From: Rhodobacteraceae bacterium UBA6796
GTDB taxonomy: Bacteria; Pseudomonadota; Alphaproteobacteria; Rhodobacterales; Rhodobacteraceae
Direction of reading: 5' to 3'
Length of the DNA stretch: 64,000 nucleotides
Assembly: GCA_002452815.1 (NCBI GenBank)
Contig: DKFM01000006.1
Span: forward strand, 377,325 to 441,324
Below, in pieces: positions 18,461 through 28,708 of this stretch. Position 1 is the stretch's first letter, and every line of letters starts with the position of its first letter. The notes under the pieces were generated by a model. That model saw only the letters and a list, made by a program, of their open reading frames with translations, ran no database searches and was not told where the DNA came from. Made by a program: the position numbers and the translations under genes.

Positions 18461-18536
18461 GGGCATCTCCTGCGTTTGCGCCCGAGCCTAACCGCCCCGC
18501 GCCCCGGCCTCAACCCGCGCGCCAACCTCTTCCGGC

Positions 18537-18681
18537 GCAGGGGGCGCTGCCCCCGGCCTACGGCCTCCCCCGGGATATTTGGACCAGAAAGAATGAAAGA
18601 CCGTCTCCTGTCTTCTTTCTGGCCTAAATATCCCGGGGGTGAATGCCGCAGGCAGAGGGGGCAGCGCCCCCTGCGACCTCT
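18537..18681. repeat. large composite palindromic intergenic repeat, copy B
   Basis: Same architecture as copy A: CCCCCGGGATATTT at 18567-18580 mirrored at 18626-18639, CCAGAAAGAA at 18584-18593 mirrored by TTCTTTCTGG at 18613-18622, and flanking GC hairpins. The loop between the arms differs from copy A. It fills most of the 327-bp gap between the divergent hydrolase and thrS genes; nothing else is evident there. Confidence 0.85.
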
Positions 18682-18787
18682 CCACGCAGCGCCCCCCGTT
18701 GACTTGGCCCCGGCGCCGCGCCATACCGCGTGCATCATAACCCGCAACCGGGCGTTCCGTGGGCGCCAAACTGACGAGGAGGACGAC

Positions 18788-20734
18788 ATGTCCCAGATCA
18801 CCCTCACCTTCCCCGATGGCAATCAGCGCAGCTATGACGCCGGCGTGACCCCCGCGCAGGTGGCCGAAGGCATTTCCAAGTCGCTGGCCAAGGCCGCGAT
18901 TTCGGCGCAGATCGACGGCAAGCACTGGGATCTGCAATGGCCGATCACGCGCGATGCCAAGATCTCGCTCAACACGCTGAAGGATGACGGCCCGGCGCTG
19001 GAACTGATCCGGCACGATCTGGCGCATATCATGGCGCGCGCCGTGCAGGAAATCTGGCCCGACGTGAAGGTCACCATCGGCCCGGTGCGCGATCACGGCT
19101 GGTTTTACGATTTCGACCGCGCCGAGCCCTTCACCCCCGAGGATCTGGGCCAGATCGAAGCGAAGATGAAGCAGATCATCAACGCCCGCGAGCCGGTACG
19201 CACCGAGGTCTGGGACCGGGTGCGTGCGGTCGAGCATTACATGGCCCAGAACGAGCCCTACAAGATCGAACTGATCGAGCGCATCCCCGAAGGCGAAGAC
19301 CTGCGGATGTATTGGCACGGGCATTGGCAGGATCTGTGCCGCGGCCCGCACCTGCAGCACACCGGCCAGGTGCCGGCCGATGCGTTCAAGCTGACCCATG
19401 TCGCCGGCGCCTACTGGCTGGGCGACAGCACGCGGCCGATGCTGCAGCGGATCTACGGCGTGGCCTTCAAGAACCGCGACAATCTGAAGGCCCATCTGAC
19501 CATGCTGGAAGAGGCCGCCAAACGCGACCACCGCAAGCTTGGCCGCGAGATGGACCTGTTCCATATGCAAGAAGAGGCCCCCGGTCAGGTGTTCTGGCAC
19601 CCGAACGGCTGGACCATCTATACCCTGCTGCAAGATTACATGCGCCGCCGCCAGCGCGTCGACGGCTATGTCGAGGTGAACACGCCGCAGGTGGTGAACC
19701 GCAAGCTTTGGGAAGCATCGGGGCATTGGGAAAGCTATCAGGAAAACATGTTCATCGTCGAAGTCGACGAAGATCATGCCCGCGAAAAGACGCTCAACGC
19801 GCTCAAGCCGATGAACTGCCCCTGCCATGTGCAGATCTTCAACGTCGGGCTGAAAAGCTATCGCGACCTGCCGCTGCGGATCGCGGAATTCGGGTCGTGC
19901 AACCGCTATGAACCTTCGGGCGCACTGCATGGCATCATGCGGGTGCGCGGCTTCACGCAGGACGACGCGCATATCTTCTGCACCGACGAGCAGATCGAAA
20001 GCGAAACGAAGAAGTTCATCGAATTCCTGTCTTCGGTCTATGCCGATCTGGGCTTCACCGACTGGCGCATCAAGCTGTCGACCCGCCCCGACAAGCGCAT
20101 CGGCACCGAGGAAAGCTGGGATCAGGCCGAGGCGGCGCTTGGCAACGCGTGCAACCACGCGGGCTATGATTACGAGTTGCAGCCGGGCGAAGGCGCCTTC
20201 TACGGGCCCAAGCTGGAATTCGTGCTGACCGATGCGATCGGGCGCGACTGGCAATGCGGCACGCTGCAGGTCGACCCGAACCTGCCCGAGCGGCTGGACG
20301 CCAGCTATATCGGGCAGGACGGCGCGAAACACCGCCCCGTGATGCTGCACCGCGCCGTGCTGGGCAGTTTCGAGCGGTTCATCGGCATCCTGATCGAAAG
20401 CCACGCCGGCAAGCTGCCGCTGTGGCTGGCGCCGCGGCAGGTGGTGGTGGCCTCGATCGTCTCGGACGCCGACGATTACGTCGAAGAGGTGACCGCAGCA
20501 CTGATCATGGCGGGCATCCGCGCCGAGGCCGACACGCGCAACGAGAAGATCAACTACAAGGTGCGCGAACACAGCCTGGGCAAGGTTCCCTACATCTTTG
20601 CCATCGGCATGAAAGAGGTCGAGGATCGCACGGTATCCGTCCGCCGTCTGGGCGAGAACCGCACCGAGACGGTCTCGCTCGACGCGATTCTGGCCGAATT
20701 GAAGGCCGAAGGCACGCCGCCCGATCTGCGCTGA
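18788..20734 (+). CDS. thrS: threonyl-tRNA synthetase
   Basis: Charges tRNA-Thr with threonine. The 648-residue protein has the N-terminal TGS domain ([11 protein letters not shown]), the editing (SAD) domain with [13 protein letters not shown], the class II catalytic core with [10 protein letters not shown] and the motif 2 region [22 protein letters not shown], and the C-terminal anticodon-binding domain. The start at 18788 follows GAGGAGGA; the frame is open far upstream through the repeat but that part is not coding. A terminator follows. Confidence 0.96.
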   Translation: MSQITLTFPDGNQRSYDAGVTPAQVAEGISKSLAKAAISAQIDGKHWDLQWPITRDAKISLNTLKDDGPALELIRHDLAHIMARAVQEIWPDVKVTIGPVRDHGWFYDFDRAEPFTPEDLGQIEAKMKQIINAREPVRTEVWDRVRAVEHYMAQNEPYKIELIERIPEGEDLRMYWHGHWQDLCRGPHLQHTGQVPADAFKLTHVAGAYWLGDSTRPMLQRIYGVAFKNRDNLKAHLTMLEEAAKRDHRKLGREMDLFHMQEEAPGQVFWHPNGWTIYTLLQDYMRRRQRVDGYVEVNTPQVVNRKLWEASGHWESYQENMFIVEVDEDHAREKTLNALKPMNCPCHVQIFNVGLKSYRDLPLRIAEFGSCNRYEPSGALHGIMRVRGFTQDDAHIFCTDEQIESETKKFIEFLSSVYADLGFTDWRIKLSTRPDKRIGTEESWDQAEAALGNACNHAGYDYELQPGEGAFYGPKLEFVLTDAIGRDWQCGTLQVDPNLPERLDASYIGQDGAKHRPVMLHRAVLGSFERFIGILIESHAGKLPLWLAPRQVVVASIVSDADDYVEEVTAALIMAGIRAEADTRNEKINYKVREHSLGKVPYIFAIGMKEVEDRTVSVRRLGENRTETVSLDAILAELKAEGTPPDLR

Positions 20735-20782
20735 CCTGCCGCCGGCTGCGCGCCTGCGGGAAATTTGGGCACACGGCCCAAA

Positions 20783-20815
20783 AAAAGGGGAGGTTTTCGC
20801 CTCCCCTTTTCGTGT
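20783..20815 (+). terminator. thrS intrinsic terminator
   Basis: Perfect 11-bp stem AAAAGGGGAGG/CCTCCCCTTTT with a 6-base loop, T-rich at the end. Confidence 0.85.
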
Positions 20816-20978
20816 TTTCTTTTGTCATTGATTTTTTGCACGGTTCGGGCATGCTTTTCATCGCGTGACTGCAGACTTTCCTACCGCTCCCTTGCACGGG
20901 GCAGCCGGAAGACCCGAAAGACCTGGCTGCACGGCCCGAGGCAATGGCGCCCCGGGAGAATTGAAAAGGAGAGACGGG

Positions 20979-21185
20979 ATGGCCACCGGCACCGTTAAAT
21001 GGTTCAACACCACCAAGGGCTATGGCTTCATTGCCCCCGATGATGGCGGCAAAGATGTGTTCGTGCACATCTCGGCGGTCGAGCGCGCAGGCCTGAAAGG
21101 CCTGAATGACAACCAGAAAATCGCCTACGAGCTGCAGTCGGGCCGCGATGGCCGCGCATCGGCCTCGGATCTGAAACTGCTCTGA
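20979..21185 (+). CDS. cspA: cold-shock domain protein
   Basis: Single cold-shock domain of 68 residues. The RNA-binding motifs KGYGFI (RNP1) and DVFVHI (RNP2) are intact, as is the starting TGTVKWFNTTKG. Such proteins melt RNA secondary structure and can be constitutive or cold-induced. AAAGGAGAG precedes the ATG. The 165 bases between the thrS terminator and the start would form a long leader if transcription begins early, as is common for cold-shock genes, but no promoter is clear. Confidence 0.93.
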   Translation: MATGTVKWFNTTKGYGFIAPDDGGKDVFVHISAVERAGLKGLNDNQKIAYELQSGRDGRASASDLKLL

Positions 21186-21216
21186 TCCGACAGGATTTCG
21201 GGGGTCGCCCCCTATT

Positions 21217-21250
21217 CGGCCCGCCCTGCGCGGGCCGTTTTCGTTTTGCG
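21217..21250 (+). terminator. terminator after the cold-shock gene
   Basis: CGGCCCGC (21217-21224) pairs with GCGGGCCG (21230-21237), followed by TTTTCGTTTT. Confidence 0.75.
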
Positions 21251-21335
21251 CGCGATGGTTGCGTCGTGGATGCCCACAGCGCGCCGCTTGGAGCCGCATG
21301 TCCGAGAATGGCGCAGGGGAATCGCCCCCCGGCGC

Positions 21336-21659
21336 CTACAGCCCCTGCGCGGCCTGCGCGGCATTGTCCCAGCCCAGCGTCAGTTCCACGCCGCGGATCA
21401 CCGGGCGCTTCATCAGCGTCGGATGCGCCGCCAGCAATTCGGGCACCGGGGCGGCCCGCTCGGCCTCGCTCAGCCCGCGCCAGGTGGTCGAGGCGCGGTT
21501 GATCAGCTTGTCACCGAAAGCCGCCTGAAATTCGGCAATCTCTGCGGCGCTCAGCGGTTCGGCCCGCACATCGCGCAGCACCGGCGCATGGCCTGCCGCC
21601 TCCAGCGCGCGCAGTGCCTTTTTCACCGTGTCGCAGGTCTTGATGCCATAGACGATCAT
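21336..21659 (-). CDS. ArsC/Spx-family thioredoxin-fold protein (YffB-like)
   Basis: A 107-residue member of the ArsC/Spx fold. It has the N-terminal GIKTCDTVKKA loop with a single cysteine (C9) and the conserved RPVIRGVELTLGW segment with the cis-proline and Arg. Most such proteins are of unknown physiological role; a thiol-dependent reductase or redox-adaptor function is the usual suggestion, and arsenate reduction is not shown. It lies 10 bp downstream of lolD, so it is probably the last gene of the lolC-lolD transcript. Confidence 0.82.
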   Translation of the reverse strand: MIVYGIKTCDTVKKALRALEAAGHAPVLRDVRAEPLSAAEIAEFQAAFGDKLINRASTTWRGLSEAERAAPVPELLAAHPTLMKRPVIRGVELTLGWDNAAQAAQGL

Positions 21660-21668
21660 GATGTTCCC

Positions 21669-22352
21669 CTAGCCCTGTTCCGTCAGCTGGCCTGCATCAA
21701 GCCGCACGACGCGATCCATCTTCGCAGCCAGTTCAAGGTTATGCGTGGCAATCAGCGCCGACATCCCGGTATCGCGCACCAGATCCATTAACACCCCGAA
21801 AACCTGATCCGAGGTTGTCGGATCAAGGTTGCCGGTCGGTTCGTCCGCCAGCAGCAGCTTGGGCGCATTGGCCAGCGCCCGGCAGAAGGCCACGCGCTGC
21901 TGTTCGCCACCCGACAGCGCCGAGGGGCGATGATCCATCCGCCCGCCCAGACCGACCTTGCCCAGCAATTCCTGCGCCCGGGCGCGGGCCGCGCTGCGCG
22001 AAACGCGATTGGCCAGTTGCGGCAGCACGATATTTTCCTCGGCGGTGAACTCGGGCAGCAGGTGGTGGAACTGATAGACAAACCCCAGATCGGCGCGGCG
22101 TGCTTCGGTGCGGCTCCGGTCCGAGGCCCCGCTCAGATCCTGCCCGTTCAGCACCACACGCCCGGAATCCGGCGTATCGAGCAGCCCGGCGATGTGCAGA
22201 AGCGTCGATTTCCCTGCGCCCGACGGGGCGACCAAGGCGACGACCTGCCCGCGCGGGATAGACAAATTCACACCACGCAGTACCGAAATCTCGCTGGGCT
22301 TGCCACGATTATAGCACTTTTCCAACATTTCCAGCGTCAGCACATCACTCAT
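21669..22352 (-). CDS. lolD: lipoprotein-releasing ABC transporter ATP-binding protein LolD
   Basis: ATPase of the LolCDE-type complex that extracts outer-membrane lipoproteins from the inner membrane. The 227-residue protein has Walker [11 protein letters not shown]-loop near [17 protein letters not shown] (a LolD hallmark), signature LSGGEQQR and Walker [13 protein letters not shown]. It overlaps the end of the permease gene by eight bases, so they are translationally coupled. Confidence 0.93.
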   Translation of the reverse strand: MSDVLTLEMLEKCYNRGKPSEISVLRGVNLSIPRGQVVALVAPSGAGKSTLLHIAGLLDTPDSGRVVLNGQDLSGASDRSRTEARRADLGFVYQFHHLLPEFTAEENIVLPQLANRVSRSAARARAQELLGKVGLGGRMDHRPSALSGGEQQRVAFCRALANAPKLLLADEPTGNLDPTTSDQVFGVLMDLVRDTGMSALIATHNLELAAKMDRVVRLDAGQLTEQG

Positions 22353-23637
22353 AACGCAGCGCCTCCACCGGGTTCAGGCGCGCGGCCCTGCGCGCCGGGA
22401 AAATCGTCACCACGAAGGCCAGCCCCAGCGACAACCCGACCGCCTTGAGCACATCGTTCATCTGCAATTTCGCGGGCAGCGCATAGATGCCCCGGATCGA
22501 CGGGTCCCAGACCCCGCCCCCGTTGAGCCAGTTCACGAAGCTCATCACTTGGTCGATATAGACGGCGAACAGGCAGCCCAAAGCCACGCCAAGCGCCGTG
22601 CCGATCACCCCGGTGAAGGCCCCGCACAGGAAAAACACCCGCAGCACCGAGCCCTCGGTCAGGCCCATCGTGCGCAAGATGCCGATGTCGCGGCCCTTGT
22701 TCTTGACCAGCATGATCAGCCCCGAGGTGATGTTCATCGCCGCGATCAGCACCAGCACCGACAGGATCACGAACATCACGTTGTCCTCGATATCCAGCGC
22801 GCGCAGGAAACTGCCCGAGGCGTCGCGCCAGCTCCACAGCATGGTGCCCGCCCCGCCTGCCGCCATCAACGCTGGCGTCCAGTCATCGACCTTTTCCGGG
22901 TCGATCACATCGACTTCGATCTCGTCGGCGCCGCCCTCGCGGTTGAAATAGCTCTGCGCCTCGGCGAAGGGCATGTAGATCCGCGTGCGGTCGATATCCC
23001 AACGCCCGGCGGTGAAGATATAGACGACGGTATAGACGCTGACCCTAGGGCTGGTGCCAAAGGCCGTCTTGGCGCCATTGGGCGAGATCAGCTTGACCTT
23101 GTCACCCAGACCCACCCCCAATTCCCGCGCCAGGCCCGAGCCCATCGCAATGCCGGTTTCGAACTGCGCCAGATCGCCCAGCGATGTGGCGGGGTTCGCG
23201 ACGCGCGGAATCGTTGCCAGATCGGGCGCGGCGATGCCATAGACCTCGGCCACGTTGGAGCGTTCGCCGAAGGTCGTCATGACCTGGCCCCGCACCAGCG
23301 GCGCGGCGCGGGTCACGCCCTCGACCGCACGCAACCGCGTCGCGCGCGCGTCATAGTCGCGCATCAGGTTAGAATAGACACCCGAGCCTTCGACCACCTC
23401 CATCGGCGCCGAATAGACGGTGACATGGGCGTTGGAGCCCAGAATCGTATCGACGAATTCGGCCCGGAACCCCGCGCGCACGGCCAGTGTGATGATCAGC
23501 GCGGCCACGCCCAGCATGATGCCGACCAGGCTGATCCAGGTCATCACACTGACGCCGCCTTCACTGCGGCGGGCGCGCAGATAACGCCAGGCGATCAGAA
23601 ATTCGAACGGGGAAAACGGGGGGGTGCGACGGACCAT
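22345..23637 (-). CDS. lolC: lipoprotein-releasing ABC transporter permease (LolC/LolE family)
   Basis: Permease partner of LolD. The 430-residue protein has an N-terminal helix after FLIAWRYLRARR, a large periplasmic domain (about residues 50-270) and three C-terminal helices with the FtsX-type segment MGLTEGSVLRVFFLCGAFTG. Only one permease gene is present, so it probably forms a homodimer as in many alphaproteobacteria. The start at 23637 (MVRRTPPF) is chosen from the conserved N-terminus; the frame stays open to 23706. Confidence 0.9.
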   Translation of the reverse strand: MVRRTPPFSPFEFLIAWRYLRARRSEGGVSVMTWISLVGIMLGVAALIITLAVRAGFRAEFVDTILGSNAHVTVYSAPMEVVEGSGVYSNLMRDYDARATRLRAVEGVTRAAPLVRGQVMTTFGERSNVAEVYGIAAPDLATIPRVANPATSLGDLAQFETGIAMGSGLARELGVGLGDKVKLISPNGAKTAFGTSPRVSVYTVVYIFTAGRWDIDRTRIYMPFAEAQSYFNREGGADEIEVDVIDPEKVDDWTPALMAAGGAGTMLWSWRDASGSFLRALDIEDNVMFVILSVLVLIAAMNITSGLIMLVKNKGRDIGILRTMGLTEGSVLRVFFLCGAFTGVIGTALGVALGCLFAVYIDQVMSFVNWLNGGGVWDPSIRGIYALPAKLQMNDVLKAVGLSLGLAFVVTIFPARRAARLNPVEALRYE

Positions 23638-23747
23638 GAACTCTATCCCAAGGGCTGCGGCACGCTGGCCCGGGCGGGCCCAAAGGTCAAGCCCAAGTGG
23701 CTTCACGGATGCGTTGCACCCCGGGCGCCTGCGGCGTGTTTTTCTGC

Positions 23748-24905
23748 TCAGCGGTCCCGCAGCAGCGGCTCATACCGCTTGTCGGTCAGGGTTTCCAGAA
23801 AGGCCACGATCGCGTCGATGCGTTTGTCGTCCAGCGCCGGGCCGGTTTCCAGCTCGGTCAACGAAATGTTCTCGGGCACCTCGGGGGGGCCGAAGGGCTG
23901 GCCGGTTTCGGGATTGATCTGCCGTTCCGGCCGCCGAGAGTTGTATTTGTTATAGAACAGGACGACCGTGCGCAGGTCTGCGAACACGCCGTTATGCATG
24001 TAAGGCCCCGTCACCGCGACATTTCTGAGGGTCGGCACCTTGAACTTACCGGCCTGCGCAGGATCGGAAATGTTCGGATTATCCAACAGGCCACGGTCGA
24101 CATGATCGGCGGAAACACCATTCACGGCACGGGCCTGCACATTCGCAGGCGTGCCGATATTGTGGTACTCATAGTTCGAAAAGGTCTCTTCTTCCTCCAG
24201 CGGGCCGCGGTTCAACTGGTGGCAGATGTTGCAATTCGTAAACTGGTTCGAGAAGAACAGCAGCCGCCCCAATTCCTCTTCATCGCTGAGCCTTTCCTCA
24301 CCACGCAGGAAGCGGTCGTATTTTGAATCGAAGGGCGCGAAACTGTCCGTGGCTTCGAAGGCCGCAATCGCCTCGGCCATCGCATCATAGGCGGCCAGCG
24401 GATCGGTTGCGGTTTGCGGGCCTTTCAACGCCGTCATGGTTGCCAGATAACGCGGGTTGTCCCACAGCCGTGCCGCCACGGCGGCCTCGTCCGGCATGCC
24501 CATCTCGATCGGGTTCAAGGGCGGCCCCTTGGCCTGATCGGCCAGCGTCGCGGCGCGCCCGTCATGAAACTGCCCGCCTTTCCATTTGCCCATATCGGTG
24601 CGGTGGAAGGCGGGAGAGAAGCGCGCATAGGCGGCGGTGGGCGCATTGCGGTCACCCAGGCTGACACCGTCGTCACCGATCGACACCGCGCGCCCGGCCT
24701 GTGTTTCGCGGGGATCGGTGAAGGCCAGATCCGGGGAATGGCAGCTGGCACAGCTTTCGGTGCGATTGGCCGACAGGTCGGTGTCGAAAAACAGCGCCTC
24801 CCCCCAGCTTTCGAGGCTGTCATAAGGGGCCACCGGCGCCTGCGCGAGGCCCGCCGCCGACAGTGCCAGCACGGCCACGCCCGCCGTGATCCAGATCGGT
24901 CTCAT
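23748..24905 (-). CDS. di-haem cytochrome c peroxidase/MauG-family protein
   Basis: A 385-residue exported protein with an N-terminal signal peptide (ITAGVAVLALSAAGLAQA) and two c-type haem sites, CASCH and CNICH, in the order of the bacterial CcpA/MauG family. The second half has GPYMHNGVFADLRTVVLFYNKYN, typical of the family. It would act in the periplasm, either reducing hydrogen peroxide with cytochrome c electrons or carrying out MauG-like oxidation; context does not choose. The start at 24905 follows GAGGAGAAAGCG. Confidence 0.88.
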   Translation of the reverse strand: MRPIWITAGVAVLALSAAGLAQAPVAPYDSLESWGEALFFDTDLSANRTESCASCHSPDLAFTDPRETQAGRAVSIGDDGVSLGDRNAPTAAYARFSPAFHRTDMGKWKGGQFHDGRAATLADQAKGPPLNPIEMGMPDEAAVAARLWDNPRYLATMTALKGPQTATDPLAAYDAMAEAIAAFEATDSFAPFDSKYDRFLRGEERLSDEEELGRLLFFSNQFTNCNICHQLNRGPLEEEETFSNYEYHNIGTPANVQARAVNGVSADHVDRGLLDNPNISDPAQAGKFKVPTLRNVAVTGPYMHNGVFADLRTVVLFYNKYNSRRPERQINPETGQPFGPPEVPENISLTELETGPALDDKRIDAIVAFLETLTDKRYEPLLRDR

Positions 24906-25009
24906 CGCTTTCTCCTCGGTCATCGTGACCGGAAATTACCGGCCAAGGCGCCCGCTATTCCTTGAGGAAAGTCAATAGCCGAGTGTTTTAGTCAAGTCCA
25001 GAGTACCCG

Positions 25010-25498
25010 TCACGCCGGGCGTCGCCGGAACGGACGCAGGAACATGCCCAGCAGCAGCGATGCCAGCACCCAGGCCCCGGCAAAGCCGATCCCCGCAGCG
25101 ATGAAACCGGTGGGCGTAACGGGCACCGCGGGACGGAAGTCCGCCCAGGTCGCCTGCAGCGTTTCCTGATCGCGGAACCGATGCGGCAAGGCCAGGCGTT
25201 CCAGCGGGCCCGCGGCGCGCAGCAGCGTGTAATCCGCCTGCACCCGCTCGGCCCGGGCGATCAGGGCGCGCATATCGCCCTGATGCGTATTCAGGAAGGT
25301 CGAGCCCGACAGCTCGGCCAGCGCCTGATCGCGGCTCACACCGGCCCGGGCCGCTGACGCGTCGAATTCCGCAACCACCCGGCCCAGCGCCTCGGCCTGA
25401 CCGCCCAGACGTTGCAGGTATTGCTGCGAAAACTCGGGGCCCTGCGACAGCGTCACCGCCCCCGCCAGGCCGCCCAGAAAGGCCAGCGTGCTGCGCAT
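25010..25498 (-). CDS. DUF2937 family membrane protein
   Basis: A 162-residue protein with an N-terminal membrane helix and a C-terminal helix (PTGFIAAGIGFAGAWVLASL), with a helical periplasmic segment that starts SQQYLQRLGGQAEALG. This matches DUF2937, a family of unknown function. The start ATG shares one base with the proS stop (TGATG), so it is translationally coupled to proS. Confidence 0.75.
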   Translation of the reverse strand: MRSTLAFLGGLAGAVTLSQGPEFSQQYLQRLGGQAEALGRVVAEFDASAARAGVSRDQALAELSGSTFLNTHQGDMRALIARAERVQADYTLLRAAGPLERLALPHRFRDQETLQATWADFRPAVPVTPTGFIAAGIGFAGAWVLASLLLGMFLRPFRRRPA

Positions 25499-26835
25499 CA
25501 GATGCCGTCGTAGATCTGCAAGATCCGCGCCACGGCGGCGGCGGCCGACATCTCTTCGCTTTCGCCGGTGCGGCGCGAGGTCAGTTCGACCACGCCATTG
25601 GCCAGACCGCGCGGCCCCACCGTGATGCGCCAGGGCAGGCCGATCAGGTCCATCGTCGCGAATTTCGCACCTGCGCGGTCTTCACGATCGTCATACAGCG
25701 GATCGAGCCCGTGATCGCGCAGCGCCTTGTAAAGCGCCTCGCAGGCCGCGTCGGTGCCGGTATCGCCCTGTTTCAGGTTGACGATGCCGCAATGGAACGG
25801 GGTCACGCCCTCGGGCCAGATGATGCCCTTGTCGTCGTGATTGGCCTCGATCAGCGCGCCCAGCAGGCGCGACACGCCGATGCCATGGCTGCCCATCTCG
25901 ACCGGCACGCGGCTGCCGTCGGGGGTAACGACCGTCGCGCCCATCGCCTCGGAATATTTCGTGCCGAAATAGAAGATCTGCCCCACTTCGATGCCGCGGC
26001 CCACCTTACGGTGTTCTTCGGGCACCTGGGCATAGACGGCCTCGTCATGGGTTTCGTCGGTGCGCGCGTAAAGCGTGGTGAATTCCTCGCAGATCGCTGC
26101 GACTTCCTCGCGGTTGTCGTAATCGACGGCGCGATCGCCCAGTTTCAGCGCGGGCACGCGGGCGTCATAGAACACCTCGGATTCGCCGGTGTCGGCCAGC
26201 ACCAGGAATTCATGCGTATTGTCGCCCCCGATCGGGCCCGAGGCCGCACGCATCGGAATCGCCGTCAGGCCCATGCGTTCATAGGTGCGCAGATAGCTGA
26301 CCATGTGGCGGTTATAGGCATGCAGCGCATCCTCGCGCGTCAGATCGAAGGTATAGCCGTCCTTCATCAGGAACTCGCGCCCCCGCATCACGCCGAAGCG
26401 CGGGCGCACCTCGTCGCGGAACTTCCACTGGATGTGATAGAGCGTCAGCGGCAGCTCCTTGTAGCTGTTCACATGGCTGCGGAAGATGTCGGTGATCATC
26501 TCTTCGTTGGTCGGACCATAGAGCATCTCGCGCTCGTGCCTGTCCTTGATGCGCAGCATTTCCTGACCGTAATCGTCATACCGCCCCGATTCCCGCCACA
26601 GATCGGCGGGCTGCAGCGTCGGCATCAACAGCGGAATGTGGCCCGCGCGGATCTGTTCTTCGTGCACGATCTGCTCGATCCGTTTGAGCACCTTGAAGCC
26701 CATCGGCAGCCAGGAATAGATCCCCGCCGCCTGCTGCTTGATCATGCCCGCGCGCAGCATCAGCCGGTGACTGACGATCTGCGCCTCGGCGGGGTTTTCT
26801 TTCAGAACGGGCAGGAAGTAGCGGGAAAGGCGCAT
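25498..26835 (-). CDS. proS: prolyl-tRNA synthetase (short alphaproteobacterial type)
   Basis: Charges tRNA-Pro. The 445-residue protein lacks the YbaK-like editing insertion found in E. coli ProRS, as is typical of alphaproteobacteria. It has class II motif 1 around [19 protein letters not shown], motif 2 around [21 protein letters not shown] and motif 3 around [13 protein letters not shown], followed by the anticodon-binding domain. The start at 26835 matches the family N-terminus [18 protein letters not shown]; the frame is open for 52 further codons without conservation. Confidence 0.95.
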   Translation of the reverse strand: MRLSRYFLPVLKENPAEAQIVSHRLMLRAGMIKQQAAGIYSWLPMGFKVLKRIEQIVHEEQIRAGHIPLLMPTLQPADLWRESGRYDDYGQEMLRIKDRHEREMLYGPTNEEMITDIFRSHVNSYKELPLTLYHIQWKFRDEVRPRFGVMRGREFLMKDGYTFDLTREDALHAYNRHMVSYLRTYERMGLTAIPMRAASGPIGGDNTHEFLVLADTGESEVFYDARVPALKLGDRAVDYDNREEVAAICEEFTTLYARTDETHDEAVYAQVPEEHRKVGRGIEVGQIFYFGTKYSEAMGATVVTPDGSRVPVEMGSHGIGVSRLLGALIEANHDDKGIIWPEGVTPFHCGIVNLKQGDTGTDAACEALYKALRDHGLDPLYDDREDRAGAKFATMDLIGLPWRITVGPRGLANGVVELTSRRTGESEEMSAAAAVARILQIYDGI

Positions 26836-26958
26836 ATCGGACCTGTGGCAAGGGTTTCGTTGGGAAATGGGGTAGAGGAAAGCGCCGCGCGGGGCAAGAT
26901 GGGCTTGCGGGGGGGCGGGGCGAGAGTAAGCTCGGGGCATTCCGCGAAAGGCCTTTCG

Positions 26959-28638
26959 ATGTCTCTTGATCCTGCCACGCTCTCCCCCCACGGATTCGAA
27001 ATGCTCGCCTTCGGGACGATCGCCGTCTTGCTGACGCTGATCGCCGCGCTCGTGCTGCAGGGGATGACGGCGCGCCCCGCTGCCCCCGATCTGCCCGGCT
27101 GGATGGTTGCGCTGATCTCGGTGGCGATCGGGCTCTTCCTGCCAGCGCTGGTTGCGGCCTTCGCGGTGGTCATTGCCACCATCGCTGACGCGATCAGCCC
27201 CGGTGCGCCAAGCCCTAACCTAGGCGCAGGCGCGCTGATCGCTGCAATTCTCGGCGCGCCCTTCGTCATCTGGGGGACGGTGCTGAAATACCAGACCGTG
27301 CGTTACCAGAAAGAGGGCCATATCACCGACCGGATTTCGAAGGCGGTGGAGCAGCTGGGGGCAGAGAAGGTAGTCAAGGCAGACGGGCAAGAGCGTAGCG
27401 CCCGAAACATCGAGGTCCGCATCGGCGGATTGCTATCGCTTGAACGCATCTCGCAGGACTCGGTGAAATACGACAACGGCCGCGACCATGTGCGGGTGAT
27501 GGAAATCATCTGTGCATATGTGCGGAACAACGCCCCTGCCTCCAGCGCGCAACAAAGCCCCGAAGACATCTGGGACAAGGCCTATCAAGAGGCATTGGAA
27601 TGGGCGGAGGAGGCGGCGGCCCGCGACCCACGCGATTGGTCCGAAAATGAAATCGCTTTTCAAGCATCGAACCGCGCAGCCGAAACGTGCGGTATTGTTC
27701 CGCTCGACCTCGATGAAATCATGGAGAGCTGGGCCAAATCCCTCCCCAAACCGCGCGAAGACATTCAGTTTGCGCTCAGCATTCTCGGACGTCGAGATAT
27801 CGAACAACGTTCAATCGAAGCGCGCACAGGAACGGACGACGAGGCAAATGCTGAATGGGTATTCAGCGCGCCATGCCCACTACTCTCTGATCCAACGGAT
27901 GCAAGATCCGAAGCTCAGGATCTTTTGAGATGGCGCCATAAGTTCTCCGAATGGGAAGGCAAAATATCGAAATACCGGGGGTACCGACTGGATCTACGCG
28001 GAACGAACCTGCAAAAATGTGACATGACACAAGCAGACCTGTCGCGCGCATGCCTTGATGGATCCTATCTTGATGGGGCCTCGCTGCGCCATGGCACATT
28101 CACTGCGGCAAGTTTGATTGGCGCTCATCTGCAAAAGGCTGATCTGGATTCTGCACGGCTCCCAGCCGCAACGCTTGACCAGGCAGACCTTCGGAAAAGT
28201 TCACTCAACGGCGCCAATTTCGCGGGGTCATCATTCCGAGGGACAGACCTAAGCGAAACTGATATCGCAGAAGCAGCATTTTGGGGAGCAAAGCTAATTC
28301 AAACAAAGATGGTCTTTGCGAAAGCTCACCTTACACGCCTACAAGGCGCCACACTCTACGGCGCGAACCTTCGCTGCATGAGCGCTGCCGGCCTCAAACT
28401 CTTTGGAGTGCGCCTGTTTGGACAATCGCTGGAAGGCTTGACTGGGCTAACGCAAGAACAGCTCAATGGAACTTTCGCGAGCCCAAGCGTCACCCTTTCG
28501 GCCGGACTTACTCGCCCCCAGCACTGGCAGGACAGTTCGGGGGATTGGGGACAATTCAACGCTGACGTTGACTTCGACGACGAATACGAACGTTGGCTCT
28601 CCAACCCCGAAACCTACACTCCGCCCCCCACCCCTTGA
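26959..28638 (+). CDS. membrane-anchored pentapeptide-repeat protein
   Basis: A 559-residue protein. Residues about 10-105 hold three predicted membrane helices, then a cytoplasmic helical segment, and residues about 345-490 form a pentapeptide-repeat domain of A(D/N)LxX units (for example [20 protein letters not shown] and [18 protein letters not shown]) expected to fold as a right-handed quadrilateral helix. The C-terminal 70 residues are acidic. The second half is noticeably lower in GC than its neighbours, suggesting transfer. It lies between divergent proS and the PerM-like gene. Function is unknown; pentapeptide domains often serve as protein-binding or DNA-mimic surfaces. Confidence 0.8.
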   Translation: MSLDPATLSPHGFEMLAFGTIAVLLTLIAALVLQGMTARPAAPDLPGWMVALISVAIGLFLPALVAAFAVVIATIADAISPGAPSPNLGAGALIAAILGAPFVIWGTVLKYQTVRYQKEGHITDRISKAVEQLGAEKVVKADGQERSARNIEVRIGGLLSLERISQDSVKYDNGRDHVRVMEIICAYVRNNAPASSAQQSPEDIWDKAYQEALEWAEEAAARDPRDWSENEIAFQASNRAAETCGIVPLDLDEIMESWAKSLPKPREDIQFALSILGRRDIEQRSIEARTGTDDEANAEWVFSAPCPLLSDPTDARSEAQDLLRWRHKFSEWEGKISKYRGYRLDLRGTNLQKCDMTQADLSRACLDGSYLDGASLRHGTFTAASLIGAHLQKADLDSARLPAATLDQADLRKSSLNGANFAGSSFRGTDLSETDIAEAAFWGAKLIQTKMVFAKAHLTRLQGATLYGANLRCMSAAGLKLFGVRLFGQSLEGLTGLTQEQLNGTFASPSVTLSAGLTRPQHWQDSSGDWGQFNADVDFDDEYERWLSNPETYTPPPTP

Positions 28639-28708
28639 ATTCCGGCCCCAAAACCGCAATCTAGCCTGAGTATGTGTAACAGGCCCAACGCTTTGCAAGG
28701 GGAACGTC

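Noticed and set aside
20865-20978. Upstream extension of the cold-shock gene to 20865.
   Set aside because: The domain starts at 20979 with a good ribosome site, and the extra residues do not fit the family.
21336-21659. Arsenate reductase call for the ArsC-fold protein.
   Set aside because: It has the YffB/Spx-type single-cysteine loop and is next to lolD, not in an ars operon; arsenate reduction is not supported.
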